A stretch of 54,574 bases of DNA from CALXVA01 sp964587175. GTDB lineage: Bacteria; Bacillota; Clostridia; TANB77; CAG-508. Within the stretch, counting starts at the first letter, position 1. Every line of letters starts with the position of its first letter. The notes beneath the pieces are model-generated. The model did no database searches. It worked only from the letters and a program-made list of their open reading frames with translations, and was not told where the DNA came from. The stretch lies in NCBI GenBank assembly GCA_964587175.1, contig CAZPKK010000004.1, positions 1-54,574 on the forward strand, in the 5' to 3' direction. A program made the translations under genes and the position numbers. Positions 54,574 through 54,574 of the stretch are shown here, one piece after another.

Positions 54574-54574
54574 A

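Overview
This is a chromosomal window from a very AT-rich, low-GC Gram-positive bacterium, most likely an uncultured gut-type member of the Clostridia. The evidence is the gene content: PlsX-AcpP-RNase III with SMC, a MinD-MinE-RodA cluster, RicT (PSP1), Lgt, AddB, an LTA-synthase-like sulfatase, four-subunit pyruvate:ferredoxin oxidoreductase (anaerobe), WalRK-like two-component genes, and strong AGGAGG ribosome binding sites with TTG and GTG starts. I see no rRNA, tRNA, CRISPR array, prophage or complete transposon.

Layout, left to right. 1-153 is the 5' end of rpoB (minus), with a long leader holding a terminator-like hairpin. 600-2720 carries an unknown small gene, an XRE regulator and an MtaD-like deaminase. 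2750-3570 is non-coding. 3570-4502 is an HD-GYP protein; then come MazF, a LolA-like anchored protein, DusB, and RodA-MinE-MinD (minus). 9746-10689 is a broken surface-protein gene. 10973-14868 (plus) has signal peptidase I, DNA polymerase III delta', RicT, a small membrane protein and Lgt. 14963-30221 (minus) has a GltD-like oxidoreductase, a Nudix hydrolase, a type-4 UDG, an S66 peptidase, PgeF, AddB, an LTA-synthase-like protein, OGG1-type glycosylase, YitT, an Elp3-like radical SAM protein, RNase III, ACP and PlsX. 30534-32102 is a divergent pair with an HExxH metallopeptidase. 32146-35433 is the por operon. 35576-37905 is a histidine kinase and response regulator. 38072-38400 is a GC-rich hairpin-dense transcription unit. 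38397-46854 is a giant cyclic beta-1,2-glucan-synthase-like gene, followed by a Ca2+ P-type ATPase, SMC, and the 3' part of a surface-protein gene whose end looks like a diversity-generating retroelement variable region.

The most unusual signal concerns the codon CGG. In the AT-rich genes I scanned by eye (about 15,000 codons), every CGG I found straddles a codon boundary, except two. Those two in-frame CGG codons sit exactly where rodA and the glucan synthase gene lose frame, and in both a +1 shift at CGG restores the conserved protein. This suggests CGG is a hungry or unassigned codon here and that T-CGG-A acts as a +1 recoding site. Other leads are the DGR-type variable region at the right edge, the structured GC-rich RNA/ORF unit at 38072-38366, an SD-sequestering 20-nt stem before yitT, an attenuator-like leader for rpoB, an A9 slippage candidate at 30647-30655, and two families of dispersed palindromic repeats.
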